A stretch of DNA of 64,000 bases from contig CP141137.1 in assembly GCA_035236585.1 (NCBI GenBank), positions 50,056,057 through 50,120,056 on the forward strand, in the 5' to 3' direction. Origin of the DNA: Warburgia ugandensis (taxonomy: Eukaryota > Streptophyta > Magnoliopsida > Canellales > Canellaceae). The position numbers and the translations under genes are program-made. Shown here in pieces: positions 12,401-24,187 of the stretch. The notes below the pieces were generated by a model that was given only the letters and a program-made list of their open reading frames with translations, was not told where the DNA came from and ran no database searches. Within the stretch, counting starts at the first letter, position 1. Every line of letters begins with the position of its first letter.

Positions 12401-15400
12401 TTTGTTTGATTGGAACACAGAAATAATATCTCGGACATGCAAAGTTGACTTGCTTTTCTTGTCTTCCTAATTTATTGATATTGGCTTTGTTGGTTCTTTA
12501 TGTAGAGAAGAGGAAGAGCTGGTCGTGTTCAGCCTGGTGAATGTTATCATCTCTATCCCAGATGTGTATATGATGCTTTTGCAGATTACCAACTGCCAGA
12601 ACTTCTGAGAACACCTCTACAATCTCTTTGTTTGCAAATCAAAAGTCTACAGCTTGGAAGCATTTCTGAATTCCTATCCAGAGCTTTACAGTCGCCAGAG
12701 CTATTGTCGGTATGACTGGATCATCTCTGCCTTTGATGTAGCCAAAAAAGTGGCACCAACTTTAGTAAGAAACATCATACAAAGTTGAAAATCTGGTGAT
12801 GTTTTACTATGCTAGACAAGTGTTGTGATTTAGAATACATTGTGGCATCTGAAAAGATGATATTCTCTTGATATTTTGCTTTTCTGCTGCTGTATGATAA
12901 TATTTTTCCAGATATTTTCATGAGCTCGCTTTGTGGTCCACCCCTTCCCTGGACCCCACTTAGTTGGGACCTTCATGCATTGTGCTGCCATTTTTTTTTA
13001 TTTTCATGAGTACACTTCTTATTTCTTTCTCAAAAATACTTTATTTTGAATTTCTATATGTTTTATTTATTTTATTCCTAGCCATCATCTAGAGGACAAC
13101 CTCAAAATTTGGTTTTATGAGAAATTCCAAGAATGATAGCAGTTAATATGGTTGCAAACTCATTATCAGTGTTAGAACAGTTGAATTCTTTATGGAACCT
13201 GTGTTCTATTCATTCTATCTCTCTGAAATTGCATTCCATTTTGTTGCATAACAGTTCCTGACCTTGTTTATCTGCTAGGTACAAAATGCTGTTGAATATT
13301 TAAAAAGCACTGGGGCATTGGATGAGAAGGAAAACTTAACTACGCTAGGTATGTGATTTAGCTTCTACATATGGATACTGACAGGGTTGCCCACATTTTA
13401 ACACCATAGTAACTTAAAGAAATTGAAGGGGAGCCTTGGCGCAGTGGTTGAGTTGTCATTGTGTGACCTTGAGGTCACAGGTTCAAGGCTTGGAAACAGC
13501 CTCTTGCAAAATGCAAGTTAAGACTGCGTATTATTGACCCTTTTGGTCCGTCCCCCGGACCCTGCATACGTGGGAGCTTCGTGCACCGTGGCTACCCTTT
13601 TAGTATCTTAAAGAAATTCCAATTATATTGATTTGGTGTATCTCATACTGTTAGACATTCTTTGACAGGACGCCACTTGTCAATGCTTCCAGTGGAGCCC
13701 AAACTTGGAAAGATGCTCATATTAGGCGCTATATTCAACTGCCTTGATCCTATCTTAACTATTGTTGCTGGTCTAAGTGTTAGAGATCCATTTTTGATGC
13801 CATTTGACAAGAAGGATGTGAGTACACTTGCCAAAATATAACCAAATGATGCATCTACTTAGTATGTGCTTTATAGAAATAAAATGGTTTGCTTTCAGTT
13901 TCTTCATCATTTCTTATTCTTCTATTTAATTAAAGCAGGCTGTTACCTGATTTTCATTCTGAGAGTTAGATCCATTAGGTCACATTATGTTATTCAACCT
14001 TTTAGCTTCTAACCAAGTACTGTTTATGCTCATACACTTAGTATCAGGAAGTAAGTTGCTTAATTGTCCTTCTTTGTTTAGGTTGGGTCTGTATAGGTTC
14101 AATTCCCGTAGAAGTGCCGTTTGAAGATAACCCTTAACATATGATTTGTTACTGGTAACAGTTAGGTGATGGCTTTTTTAGGGGTGTTTCTTGTGTTCCA
14201 AGAATAGCAGATCAAGCTGAAAGAGAACTGACTATTGTGCTGTCTGGAAAACGACATGCCTGACTTGTTATCGTAGGCATTTTGAGGTAATGAAGATGAC
14301 GTGGGTGGTAATTGGTCTTAGTCAAGAGAACAATCTTTCACTGGATGAGCATGCTAAGCTGATGAAGAGAGGCTAAAGTCCTAAAGATAAATAACCCCGA
14401 CACCAACTGAGTAGAGAATAATCAGGTCTTGCATATGTTTTAAAATGTTCTGTTGCACTGCTCTTGATCTTACTTCTGCTGATTTTCTTCATGTTAATTG
14501 CCAATAGAGATCCACCCACTTCTGCCTCATCATTGACATCCAAGTATCCTTCTTTTGCAGCAGCTGCAGTTGGTTTCCATCCAACACTGTCCTTGTTTGG
14601 CATATAAGTTCCGCTTTCTGTGTCTCGGTTAATGGGTCTGTGGTGTGGGTTTCCTTATCTTTATCTTTTATCACAATATGAAGCAATTGAAAGATAGATG
14701 TGTGTATTTTCACTTGGAAAGCTCATGCAAAAATGCTAGTGCTAGTCTTCCTGTTATCCTGAACCATTTAAGTAGGACAAGTGATGGATGAGTAAGGTGT
14801 ACAATGTTCCATCATTGGATTATTCTAAGCCTTTGATTTTGGAGGACCATTATTGTTATTTTCTAACAATTTCTTGAATGCCCACGTCCAAAGACTTTTT
14901 CTCAGATGGGACTGGCTCAACTGTAGCACACCCAACATGGTAGATGGTTCAGGTTGTTGAAAGGAGGGAGCTCAAATGTTCTTTGTGCCTGCTCCTACTT
15001 TCCAAGAGAGAAGATGCATTTCTGTGATGTGACTCACAACATGATACAAATTCCAGGCAGCACGGAACTGATTTATGTTAAGTAGGAGTGTAATCTTGGA
15101 AAAGATTAAATGCTTGACAAAATTTAGCTCATTGAAATTTAGGGTTGTTATAAAATGACAGATAATTTAGTCTCATATAGTCCAGTATATTTGTCTTCCC
15201 ATTGTGAATGCGTTCAAAATACTCCACTGCCTTATTTTGTTGAACCATTGCTGACTCTGCTTTTGACCAATATAGTTTTCCAATTATGGATGGCTACACG
15301 TAACTGTAGAATAACCATAGTTAATATTTCACTAGAATCTAAAAACTCATTTGTCAGGTTCTCAAAAATGTTAATTTAGTATATTTTATTTGTGGCTGAG

Positions 15401-16243
15401 ATTCCCTTGATGTTCCATTTCCAAAAGGAAACTGGAACACCAAATATATCAGGGGAGTTTCAGATGTTTCAGTCATTCTGTTTGGTCCCATGCTCCCATT
15501 ATCTGTTTTCTTCTACCCATTTTTATTGTTGGAATGGATTTAGGAGAATCTTTAGTTGTAAAAACACCTCCATGCAATTTGGGGTTTTGCAATACCACAG
15601 GTTATTACTGTGCGGTGCTATGGAGACCAACCAGCCGAGTAGGTTTGTGAAATGTTTCTAATAAAACGACACAATTTGTCACAATGCATAATGCATTCAC
15701 TAAGTTAATAACTATCGTACTTTGAGGAATCAAGTGAATGTTACATGCCTGCCTGCCACTGACTGTGATAGAGCATCATGTAAATCTCCATAAATATCTA
15801 ATGTCTGCCATATATTTCTCTAGCTGTTGCACTGTATTCGTTGATATCTGTTCTCCTAAATCGTGATAAGAGGCCGTATACCCATTCTTGTCCTTATCAA
15901 GGAAACATGTGTTATTCCCCCCATGTTGGACATAGCTGTGTATAGAAATATTGACATCGTGCCAAAGTTCCCCAACTTGTCAACTTGTTCTATTGTTGAT
16001 AAAGGACTTCTTAATGCATAGTTGAGATGGAGTCCTGTTCCTTCTAATGCAATAGGAAGCAACAATGTCATGCTTAAACTTGCCAACTGCTTCATCAACA
16101 TTTTCACGTTCTTCCATTATCATTGTTTCCTGTCACTTTGCTGAGATATAAGTTGCCATCACTGGTAATTGTTAGAGATAACCTGTTTTAGTGCCCACTC
16201 ACGTGTCTTTAGTTAATTGCTGGAATGCAGTTTGGACCCACTT

Positions 16244-16314
<71 letters not shown>

Positions 16315-19300
16315 ATTGAATTGGTTCGAGACTTCATTTAACAAGTTGCTAGAGCTGGAGGTCAAGTTGAAGACAAATTCAAATAGAAGGTGTTGGTATG
16401 CTCCTTTCTTCCACATTTACTTCTTTTCACCCATGCATCTGGTTTTTATCATCTTGAAACCGATTCAACTTTTGAAATGCATGCTGTCTTTCAAGCCTAT
16501 CACTGTTATCTTCCGTACTGTTGGATCTATTAAGGAAATATAGATCAACGTTGTGATAAGTTGCCTGTTTCTCTCTTCTTTCAAATTTACTTCAAAGTTC
16601 CCATTCTCACCACTCAGTTTCCTTCCAGACTTCGTCAGGGCTCTTCTTTTCTCACATAAAATATATCAGTCTGCTCAGGAGTCTCCATGTTTTTCACCTA
16701 GGTTTCTCCATGTCAAGTGATTGATTAAAACCTTAGATTCATTTTCCTGCCTGATGTTCTTTTTGTCTTGTCTCCTTTTTCACTTTTAGATTAGTAAAAT
16801 TTTGTTGTCTCTTTTACACTCCCTTTTTCTGTTGTTTTCCTTTTTCAGTGAATAATATTTTTTTTCAGTTTTTTCCTTCAAACCTTACCTCATTGTAACC
16901 TGCTTGTGAGGTGGTTTTGTGCACCAACCTATCACCTGTTAGAATAAGTTTTCTGGACCCCACAGCAGCCAGTGTAGTAACTCTGTTGTGAAAAATGGAA
17001 GGTTAATTAGTGATGCTGATACTATAGAAAGCCTAGTCTAGTAATAAATGAACCTTAGTGCGATCTCGGTCCTTGCTATGTGGTGTTAATGGCTTATTTC
17101 TAAATTTGGTGAATCTGCTATACCCAGGAAGAATTTTATTCTTTTCACTGTAGTATGTTGCTCTGGTATAGAAGATCTGTAAGTGAAAGTTTTGGAATCC
17201 CCGGAGGGATTTATGGTTACACAGCTGGTAAGACCAAAAGGTAGTGTTGCCCCTCCTAAGAACACCACAATAAAGGATATGTTATACCTTCTGAACCGAT
17301 TGCATTTCTGGACATGTGCCAGTAGTCCCCACTTCATTTTTCATCCACATGGAATGTTGATTTTCTTGGTTGCAGCTAGTATGGTATATATCTCTCTTTG
17401 GTTTTCAGAAATTAGTTCTTGTGACAAGGTCTCTCTCTGCTTCACTCTGCTGTATGCTCAAATCCCACGAAGCAAGTACATGGTGTATGTGTAATTATCG
17501 AGTGTTTGGGTGATGTTCACATACAGCTGTAATGGGTTACAGCATACAAGGGACTAATGATGTTCTCATGCTTGATTGACTGCTTCCAGGCAATAGTACC
17601 ATCATGCCTTGATAAAAACTGTCAAATCCATTGGCTCTCTTTGTTTGTGTGTTAATAAACCCCAGGATCCCACCTCCAGTGATCAAATGAGAAAATTTTC
17701 CATGTATATTTGGAATGATCTAATGTCTTCCGTTTCCATTTTCAGCTTGCAGAATCTGCAAAATCCCACTTTGCTGGTCGTTTCTATAGTGATCATCTTG
17801 CATTGGTCAGAGCCTATGAAGGTTGGAAAGATGCTGAAAGGGAGCAAAATGGATACGACTACTGCTGGAGGAACTTCCTTTCTTTACAAACCCTAAGAGC
17901 TATTGATTCCCTCCGAAAACAATTTGTTTTTCTCCTCAAGGATACTGGTCTGGTTGATGACAATTCTGGGACATGCAATATGTGGAGCCATGATGAACAT
18001 CTTGTCCGAGCAGTCATATGTGCTGGTCTGTATCCTGGAATTTCCTCTGTCGTGGTGAGTTACTAGTTTATTTTTCTTTTCTTTTAGATAGTTCAGCTAT
18101 AATCTAAGCATAACAAAAAGTTTCTATTCCCTCTGAATGGGTGATTTTACCTAGAGGGATTCCTCACTTGTTGAATTTCAAAAATTAGGTCGGATGCTGA
18201 TTCATTGTAGCACTTTCTTGGGGGATTGCTATGGTGGTGCTGTAGATTCAGTGTGTTTTAGTATCTCTGTGAACTAATTGCTCTGCTTGCCACTTCTGCT
18301 GCGAGGAAGTGTGTCTGAGTTATAATTGGTGTTAAGAGTTATAATTGAATAAAAGACACAGCAGAGCCATCTTTAGTGAAGAATCATCTTTTTATTGATT
18401 AAATGAGTCTGTCTTGACTGGAATCACGGTAGCTTGCAATAAATATAATATCATAGTTTGGAGTCTCTAATACCTTACTCTTGCACAGAACAAGGAGAAG
18501 TCAATATCATTGAAGACAATGGAGGATGGTCAAGTCATGCTTTATTCTGTAAGTGGTGCTTTTTATATGGTTCTTATAGCTGATATTTTGTTTTGTACTG
18601 CATACTGTGACTCATCTCTCCTTTCTTCATGACACATCTTAGATCTTATGGTTTCTGGCTTCATGTTTTTAACTCCTTTCTCTTTTCCTCTTTTTTCATT
18701 TGATAGAACTCCGTCAATGCGCGAGAACCAAAAATTCCATACCCATGGCTTGTTTTCAATGAGAAGGTCAAAGTGAATTCGGTGTTCCTCAGGGATTCAA
18801 CAGCGGTATCCGATTCAGTAGTGCTACTATTTGGGGGAGATGTCTCTCAAGGAGGCTTAGTGAGTTCTCTAATTGGATCACTACCATTTCTACTAGTAAA
18901 TCCTGTAGTACTTTACCTGTTCTGATACATCTTAAAATTTTGACCGTTCTTTTTCTTACGTTACAGGATGGACACCTAAAAATGTTTGGAGGTTACTTGG
19001 AGTTCTTCATGAAACCTGCTTTGGCAGATACTTATCTTAACCTAAAGCGAGAGCTTGGGGAGTTAGTTCAAAAGAAAGTAAGCATCAGTACTTAAATCTT
19101 TTCTGTTTTCCATTCCCTTCCATATATTAGTTGTCATTATGTTGATAGAAATATTATCTCTTGGTTAACTTCAGACAGCTTTACCCAATGTCTCAGGTCC
19201 AACTCCTATATAGTATGCTTGGCCTGTACAAGGGTCAAGAAAGGCTGCATTTTTGTCTGTCTTTTTCTGTTATCATAGCTGATCTTAATTTCTAGTTTTT

Positions 19301-19790
19301 TTAATATTTTATGTGACATGACTGTTGGTGACAGCTTACCAATCCCAAAATCGACATTGATGGCAATGAAAAACTCCTATCAGCAGTGCGGTTGATGGTC
19401 TCAGAAGACCCATGTTCTGGGAGATTTGTTTTTGGCAGGAAGGAGTTAAAGCCTGCAAAATCAGCTGCTTTGCTTTTAAGAAGTGGTGGTGGCCCTGGTG
19501 GCGATAATTCCAAGAGCCAGTTACAAACATTGGTTACGAGAGCTGGACATGATGCGCCAATTTACAAGACAAAACAACTGAAAAACAACCAGTTCAGGGC
19601 TTCGGTGGAGTTTAACGGGATGCAGTTTATTGGACAACCATGCAGTAACAAAAAACTTGCGGAAAAGGATGCAGCGGCTGAGGCATTGCAATGGCTAACA
19701 GGTGGAAATTCAGCTCCACGGCATGAAGACATTGATCATATGTCTACGTTGCTGAAAAAGAACAAGAAGAAACATCACAGGAGGACATAA
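458..19790 (+). CDS. DExH-box RNA helicase, DExH3/DExH5 type with C-terminal dsRNA-binding domain (5' partial)
   Basis: ATP-dependent RNA helicase that unwinds RNA; plant relatives belong to the DHX36-like DEAH branch. Exons: 458-646, 814-973, 1052-1182, 4658-4825, 4921-5193, 6731-6925, 12506-12709, 13279-13348, 13669-13817, 17746-18054, 18489-18548, 18707-18859, 18967-19077, 19335-19790. All joins keep frame and follow GT-AG, giving 875 residues. Motifs in order (residues of the visible part): GETGCGKT at 6-13 (motif I), TQPRR near 43 (Ia), DEIH near 107 (II), SAT near 139 (III), TNMAETSIT near 325 (V) and QRRGRAGR near 372 (VI), split by the 5.6-kb intron. A helicase-associated (HA2) and OB-fold region follows, then a dsRBD-like domain at about 787-850 and a basic tail of K, H and R. 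The match to DExH3/DExH5 is from memory of the Arabidopsis proteins. No stop or frameshift is seen. Function in this plant is inferred from family only. Confidence 0.93.
1494..1941. repeat. foldback (inverted) repeat bounded by 27-bp direct repeats
   Basis: Arms at about 1581-1718 and 1775-1912 are reverse complements with about 9 mismatches in about 138 bp by eye, separated by a loop of about 56 bp. The pair sits between two identical 27-bp direct repeats, 1494-1520 and 1915-1941. It lies in the 3.5-kb third visible intron of the helicase, so the primary transcript could form a long near-perfect hairpin. It has no obvious transposon family. The direct repeats are far longer than usual transposon target duplications. 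Confidence 0.85.
1950..2678 (+). mobile_element. 5'-truncated RTE-type LINE, 3' end of the reverse-transcriptase ORF and tail
   Basis: The translated stretch at 2190-2510 carries the conserved C-terminal block of plant RTE LINE proteins, with motifs like [31 protein letters not shown] and WFGHVQRRP. Downstream at 2521-2650 the same protein type continues ([10 protein letters not shown]). The element ends in a degenerate TGATGATGA tail at 2659-2678, as RTE LINEs do. The 5' side starts inside the ORF, at the block that reads [20 protein letters not shown] in the second copy near 10.6 kb. It is broken by stops and frame changes and lies sense within a helicase intron. Compared with the tail consensus seen in the other copies, the segment just before the GATGATG tail is missing. 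Confidence 0.85.
3746..3801 (+). repeat. Au-like SINE, short 3' fragment
   Basis: The stretch matches the last third of the Au-like SINE copies in this window (TGTGGTCTGCCCC, then GACCCCGCAT, then TGCACC and GCCCTTTT). Only the 3' end is present. I see no clear target duplication. Confidence 0.6.
4275..4458 (+). repeat. Au-like SINE, full length
   Basis: It starts GGGAAGCCTTGGTGCAAC (tRNA-like A-box area), has GGTCACGGGTTTGAGGC (B-box area), CTCTTGCAAAAATGCAAGG and a pyrimidine-rich end GCTGCCATTTT. An 11-bp target duplication, TGAGGTTTTTG, lies at 4264-4274 and 4459-4469. It sits sense in a helicase intron. Confidence 0.9.
7625..8435. mobile_element. non-autonomous DNA transposon, hAT-like (8-bp target duplication)
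   Basis: Termini CTATGTAGTTAGAGGCGC at 7625-7642 and the reverse complement of CTATGTAGTCACAGGCGC at 8418-8435 match at 16 of 18 bases. An 8-bp direct repeat CTCTCAGT flanks it at 7617-7624 and 8436-8443, the duplication length typical of hAT elements. Both ends carry GC-rich GCGCCTAGGCGC-like palindromic motifs; the middle is AT-rich and non-coding with a degenerate tandem duplication of about 145 bp (about 8108-8207 and 8253-8358). No transposase is present. It lies in the 5.6-kb helicase intron. Confidence 0.8.
9162..9347 (-). repeat. Au-like SINE, full length
   Basis: Reverse-strand copy of the same SINE, with GGCAGCC at the left end and CCAAGGCTCCCC at the right. A perfect 15-bp target duplication, CCACTCCGCATGATA, lies at 9147-9161 and 9348-9362. 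It is antisense within a helicase intron. Confidence 0.92.
9914..11188 (-). mobile_element. 5'-truncated RTE-type LINE with part of the reverse transcriptase
   Basis: On the minus strand 11020-10517 encodes a reverse-transcriptase segment with [18 protein letters not shown], [21 protein letters not shown] and the catalytic FADD box, and 10370-10125 the downstream WFGHVQR block. The 3' tail at 9913-9927 is a GATGATGATGATGG run preceded by CCTCATTGGGATAAGG in element sense. Near-matching 15-bp flanks at 9902-9916 and 11189-11203 (14 of 15) look like its target duplication. The copy contains an internal tandem duplication (about 10899-11030 and 11033-11160). Frames are broken, so it is not active. 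It lies antisense to the helicase. Confidence 0.9.
12925..12998 (+). repeat. Au-like SINE, 5'-truncated
   Basis: Only the last 70 or so bases of the SINE are present (TTTGTGGTCCACCCCTTCCC to GCTGCCATTTTT). It is still bounded by a perfect 12-bp target duplication, TATTTTCATGAG, at 12913-12924 and 12999-13010. This shows it inserted in truncated form rather than being eroded later. Confidence 0.88.
13425..13606 (+). repeat. Au-like SINE, full length
   Basis: It begins GAAGGGGAGCCTTGGCGC, has the B-box area GGTCACAGGTTCAAGGC and ends GGCTACCCTTTTAG. A perfect 12-bp target duplication CTTAAAGAAATT lies at 13413-13424 and 13607-13618. It sits in the 320-bp intron between exons 13279-13348 and 13669-13817 and makes up more than half of it. 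Confidence 0.92.
16252..16310. repeat. (CT)n microsatellite
   Basis: Uninterrupted TC/CT dinucleotide run of nearly 60 bp inside the 3.9-kb helicase intron 13818-17745. The rest of that intron shows no exon and no element I recognise. Confidence 0.97.
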
Positions 19791-22584
19791 ATATGAGGTA
19801 AAAGTGGAAACTTACTAACACAGCCAATATGCATATCTTGAAGTCCCTGACCGTGAAAGTACGTTCCGAGGATAATTCCTGAAGAACATAATGCTGGTCA
19901 TTTTGCTGAAAGGAGACTTGACGATAATTCCTCAAGAACATGGTGATGATTCATTCTGCTGGAAGCTGCAGTTACAACCAGATGAAGAGTTTGCCGAGCA
20001 AGGACCAAGTTCTGACAATTGTTTGCCTCCGACTAACCTCTTTATTCGACAGGTTCAGTGCTGTTCCCAGAGGCAGAGGAAGGATAGAGACAGTATCATC
20101 ATGTAATGTCATTATAAGAAGATAGTGATCCGGTTAAGATTATGAGATTGGAGAATGGAAAATTACATCCATTTTTAAGTATACACACCATGGAAGTTAA
20201 TAGTAACTGGGTGTTCCGAAAAGCATCATTTTGGTTACAGTTATGATACCATTGTAGAATTACATGTATTTGACGTAGGTAAGTCTCAGTTGAATATGAT
20301 GTATTGACAGGGCCCATTTGTCGTCTGATAGTATATATTCATGTTCCGTTCAGTAGACAGGTGAGATCCATTGTTTAGTTGTTTTATCTAAAATCAAGGG
20401 TGGGAGGACAAGGGCTTGTTTTTTCTCAGACTCACAATTGTAGAACGGTGTTTACTGGGAATGTAGGCCAGTCTCCGATCAACTCTTCCATTGATGGCAC
20501 TGCCACTCAACTCTTATTCCTTGCATAATGCAGGCCATTCATATTTTGCCATATTCAGCAGTTGGATGTACTTGTTTGTTTGTTGTTGTTGTTGGTTTCT
20601 TTTTCTTTTCTTTTTTTCTTTCAAAGTTAGAAACCCCACAGCCAACCCATATGCAGACCCTCCAACCTGGTAATACCAGCGAGAGACGATTCCTTGTGCT
20701 ACTGCGCTAGAACGCTTTGTCCTCTTTGTTGCCATCCTCCCGATGTTGTAGTTTTGTTCTTGTTGCATGAGGATCACATCATGCCACAGTTTGCTGTTTG
20801 AGCTGAAATTGAAGTATTTGGTGGGTATGCTGGGCCTGGAGGGGCTCCTTACTGTAGACTAATGGAGAATAAACAATCTAGAATAGCATCTAGAAAGAGG
20901 AAACTAGAAGCTAAGCTTGATCAGGTCTCAAGGGACACCAAGCTGCATTGGTTGCCTGAAAATTGCCAAGCCCATGGGGAGTGAGATGTGTGCATGTTTT
21001 GATTAGCAGGAAATGTTTGGAAACCAATGGACATGGAAGTCCGTCTTCAAAGTTGTGATTTCCGCTGTCTGCTTTGGCATTGGAATATAGTTCTAGCTGA
21101 AAATCTAATTCCATCTGGAAATTAAACCTCTCCACCTGATTTTCATGGAACTTCACTAGGTACTGGAAACCGGAGGAAATGGAAAAGCATAATTCCAAAG
21201 CAGATTTCTTGCTAACGAAAGAGGCCATGACGACAAATTTGTTAGCGGAAGATGCCATCTCCCTTGGGCCTGACAATGTGTGGCAATCAACATTTTTGTT
21301 CACATGGGATCCTTTGAGTCAACCACGTCTTCAGGTCAGAGAAAGATATCTTGGATCAACTCCATCTTCTTCAATTCGGACATCTCCCCTTTAAGAAATC
21401 ATATTGCACGGTAAAAGATAAGGAATCTGCATGAAACCCATCTTTTGGATGCAATATATTCCTTATAAAGTGGCTTCATGTCATGCATTCATCATATTGC
21501 AGACTCTTAATCTGAACGTGGACCACTCAAGTTTGTGTCATCAAATGGAACCGCTCATTGGTGGGTTCCACCGTCAGAGAAGGTTCCTCCATCAAAATGG
21601 GTCCAAATGTGACAGGTTGGATCATTCAACTGTGTGCCCCACCAGATGAACGGTTTGGATCATCGAGCAGATGGCACCATAACTTGTTTCTGCGTTTCCC
21701 TGTTTCCAAGGGAAGTTCCCATCAGGATTCCCTTTAATCGGTGAAGAAAGTTAGCAGGGATGGTCCAAGTTATCTCCTTGTCGAGGGGATGGAAAATGAC
21801 ATGCCCACAGCAATCATCATTTTCTGGGCTGCACGGGGAAACTTTCTCTGAGCAATTGTTCTTCTGAATCTTCTTCTTCTCTGGGATTTTCCCAGTTGGA
21901 AAGCCGTGGTCCAGCCTATCTGATAGCTATTTGACGCTGTGTCCGTAACTTCATGTCTGCTATTGCGTAGGCCGTTTGTACACCAAACAGCAAATCTCAT
22001 TTAAAGACCGTGCATTAATCAAAGTACTATATGCCCCCTCCCTCCTCGCTTTATATGAATGAACTTTGTTTTACTCTATTACTTCTATTTATTTTCACCA
22101 AAAAAAGTACTTTTATTCATGGCTTAAAATTAAGAGTCCCGGCAAGGCAAATGCTCAAGAAGAAGGGACGGGTTAAAAGGCCAACTATTTTATACAAGTT
22201 AGAAGTTTTTTTTTTTTTGTAGATCTAAGCCGTTCCCCATGTTTAGAATACCAAAAATAGGTGATCCGTGAGAAATTACTTTTGGACGATCCTAATCGCC
22301 TGTTTTGAATATTTGAGAAAAATTAAGAAAAATGGATGGTCGTAACTTTTACCTAAAAAACATCGGCTACAACCATCCAATGAGCATAAAACTTGAGTTC
22401 TAACCTTTCTATGTGGTTCCTAATATTATGAGTGGCTTATATTTGTAACAAAACTTCTACTTTGCATGAAAACATAAGCTTCTACACCTTCCTCTTTTTC
22501 TTGAGCATGTACGTATTGGTATATGATAATGCTCACCTCAATAAGATACTACTAGAAGTGCCACAGGGGTATGACCAACTTAGT
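19791..22584. other. helicase 3' flank and intergenic DNA
   Basis: The first few hundred bases after the helicase stop are probably 3' UTR; I cannot fix the poly(A) site. The remainder has no supported gene. Around 21.5-21.7 kb and 22.25-22.45 kb there are phrases such as AACGGTTTGGATCAT that recur elsewhere in the window (for example near 50.2 kb) and suggest decayed MITE-like DNA, but no ends can be drawn. Confidence 0.5.
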
Positions 22585-23100
22585 TGTTGATGAGGTCATT
22601 AGAGATCGTGATGGTTATGAGAAGAAATAATGGGGGTTTGGGGCAGCGCCCTTGAGGAGAGGGGTCCGGGGCGGTAGCCCCAGTGGGGATCCAAGGGGAC
22701 AATACCCCTTGGCAGCAAGTATGGGGGCTGTCAGTAGACCCCGGCTCAATTGTACGCACTATCTGAAGGCTGTAGCTTGAGGTGCCTGCACCCATCTTTT
22801 GTGTGAACATAGGAAGCTTCCAGCAGCCACTCCTTTGACCAATTTTACAGCAACCATGTGGAAGGTGTGCTGAAAGTCCAATTCGATGGGCTAGTTGGTG
22901 AAGGGTTGGTAAAGACTCAAAAGCTATAAATAGGCATGCCACAAGCCTTTTAAGAACATAGAAGTTCTTTGTTAACTTGCAGTCTTGCTTTCCTGTTAGT
23001 TTTTTTTTGTTAGTCCAGAAGCCATTGAAGCTCTGTTAGAGAGCACATGGTAGGATGATCATCTGTAGTAAGTTATCAAATTAAAATTTAAGTAGTGTTG
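22585..23100 (+). mobile_element. candidate solo LTR (copia-like or TRIM) fossil
   Basis: The stretch has paired motifs common in plant LTRs: GGGGGTTTGGGGCAGCGCCC, then GGGTCCGGGGCGGTAGCCCC and GGGGACAATACCCC. They are followed about 290 bp later by a TATA-like box CTATAAATAGGC at about 22925-22936 and a pyrimidine-rich leader. No coding part, primer site or second LTR was found next to it. The ends are estimates; I could not find a convincing target duplication. Confidence 0.45.
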
Positions 23101-23880
23101 TCTTTCCTCTTGATTGATGTTTAGACGTTTTTGGGGTAAGATCATTTCTTTACAGTACGCTTATCCGGTCACAAAGGATGGATGGGCATATTTTCATTTA
23201 AAAATGTGGATAGATAGAGATGTAAGTGGGGCTCACTAGTTTCGATGATCCGAACCGTTTACGTGATACAACGAGTTATGATTAGTGTTGGCAGAATTGA
23301 TAAAAATCTGTAGATATTCATTTGTCAGTTTAAAATATGCAATACGGATCTACAGATAAAATGGATCTAATGAATCTGATTTATTAGATCTGTGATCAAC
23401 GTGGATATATTTGCGGATATACGCTTAAAAGTGTCTTTTAGGAAATTAAATTAAAAAATGACATAAATTGTAAATGCTGATTTCTTTTGAAAGATCTAAA
23501 CTGCTTGTTTTATTTCACTGGAAAAAAAATATAGCAGATCTAATTTTCATCTCGTATAACTTAAGCTATAAGAAATTTAATACTCTTGAAATTTAGTATC
23601 TAGCCTATCTAAGGCATTTTGAACAAGATTAATTGTTTAAATCTTTAAAAAGAAGTCAATATTTACAATTCTACATGACTTATGCTGAAGAGACAAAAAA
23701 TCCGTGATCTATAAGCAGATTGAATACAGAGTGAGGCTTTTTCTTATTATATATTATCTATAATCTGCATGGATAAAAAAATACTAATCCTTATCCAATA
23801 TGTATCCATGCTGATCGGATTGGATTCAATCTAATTATCCGTGTCCTAGGACCAAGGTTCAGATCCATCTCTCAAAATCC
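23101..23880. other. intergenic DNA, nothing recognised
   Basis: AT-rich sequence without a supported gene or element end. Repeated words such as TCTGTAGAT and ATCTACAGAT occur near 23.3-23.4 kb but do not form a clear terminal repeat. Confidence 0.5.
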
Positions 23881-23995
23881 TAAAAAGGGCAGTCCCGGTG
23901 CATGAAGCTCCCGTCTATTCAGGGTACGGGGAAGGGGCGGACCACAAGGGCCTAAAGTACACAGCCTTACCTTGCATTTTGCCAAGGCTCTCCTT
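23881..23995 (-). repeat. Au-like SINE with the tRNA-like promoter region deleted
   Basis: The 3' half of the SINE (GGGCAG to CTTGCATTTTGC) is joined directly to the extreme 5' end (CCAAGGCTCTCC). The section with the A- and B-box area is missing. A perfect 16-bp target duplication CCATCTCTCAAAATCC is at 23865-23880 and 23996-24011. Confidence 0.88.
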
Positions 23996-24187
23996 CCATC
24001 TCTCAAAATCCCATGCTCTTAAATTATGGTCTTCAAATGAGCTCTTATAATTGATGAGTAACTCACATCCCTAAGTAGAAGAAAACAAATGAACAATCTG
24101 ATCAACCAGAAGGTGGGTCCTTCGTGTAAAATAGAGTACCACAAAGCAACTTACCATATGGTCAAAGAAGTTGCTAGCAATCACTAG

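Noticed and set aside
14085-14125. GGTTCAATTCCCG, a tRNA B-box-like word
   Set aside because: No cloverleaf or A box around it; not a tRNA gene.
16217-16543. 108-residue frame with a Ser-Leu run in a helicase intron
   Set aside because: Product of the CT microsatellite.
21179-21394. 71-residue plus-strand frame downstream of the helicase
   Set aside because: No recognisable motif, no supporting splice context, in decayed repeat-like spacer.
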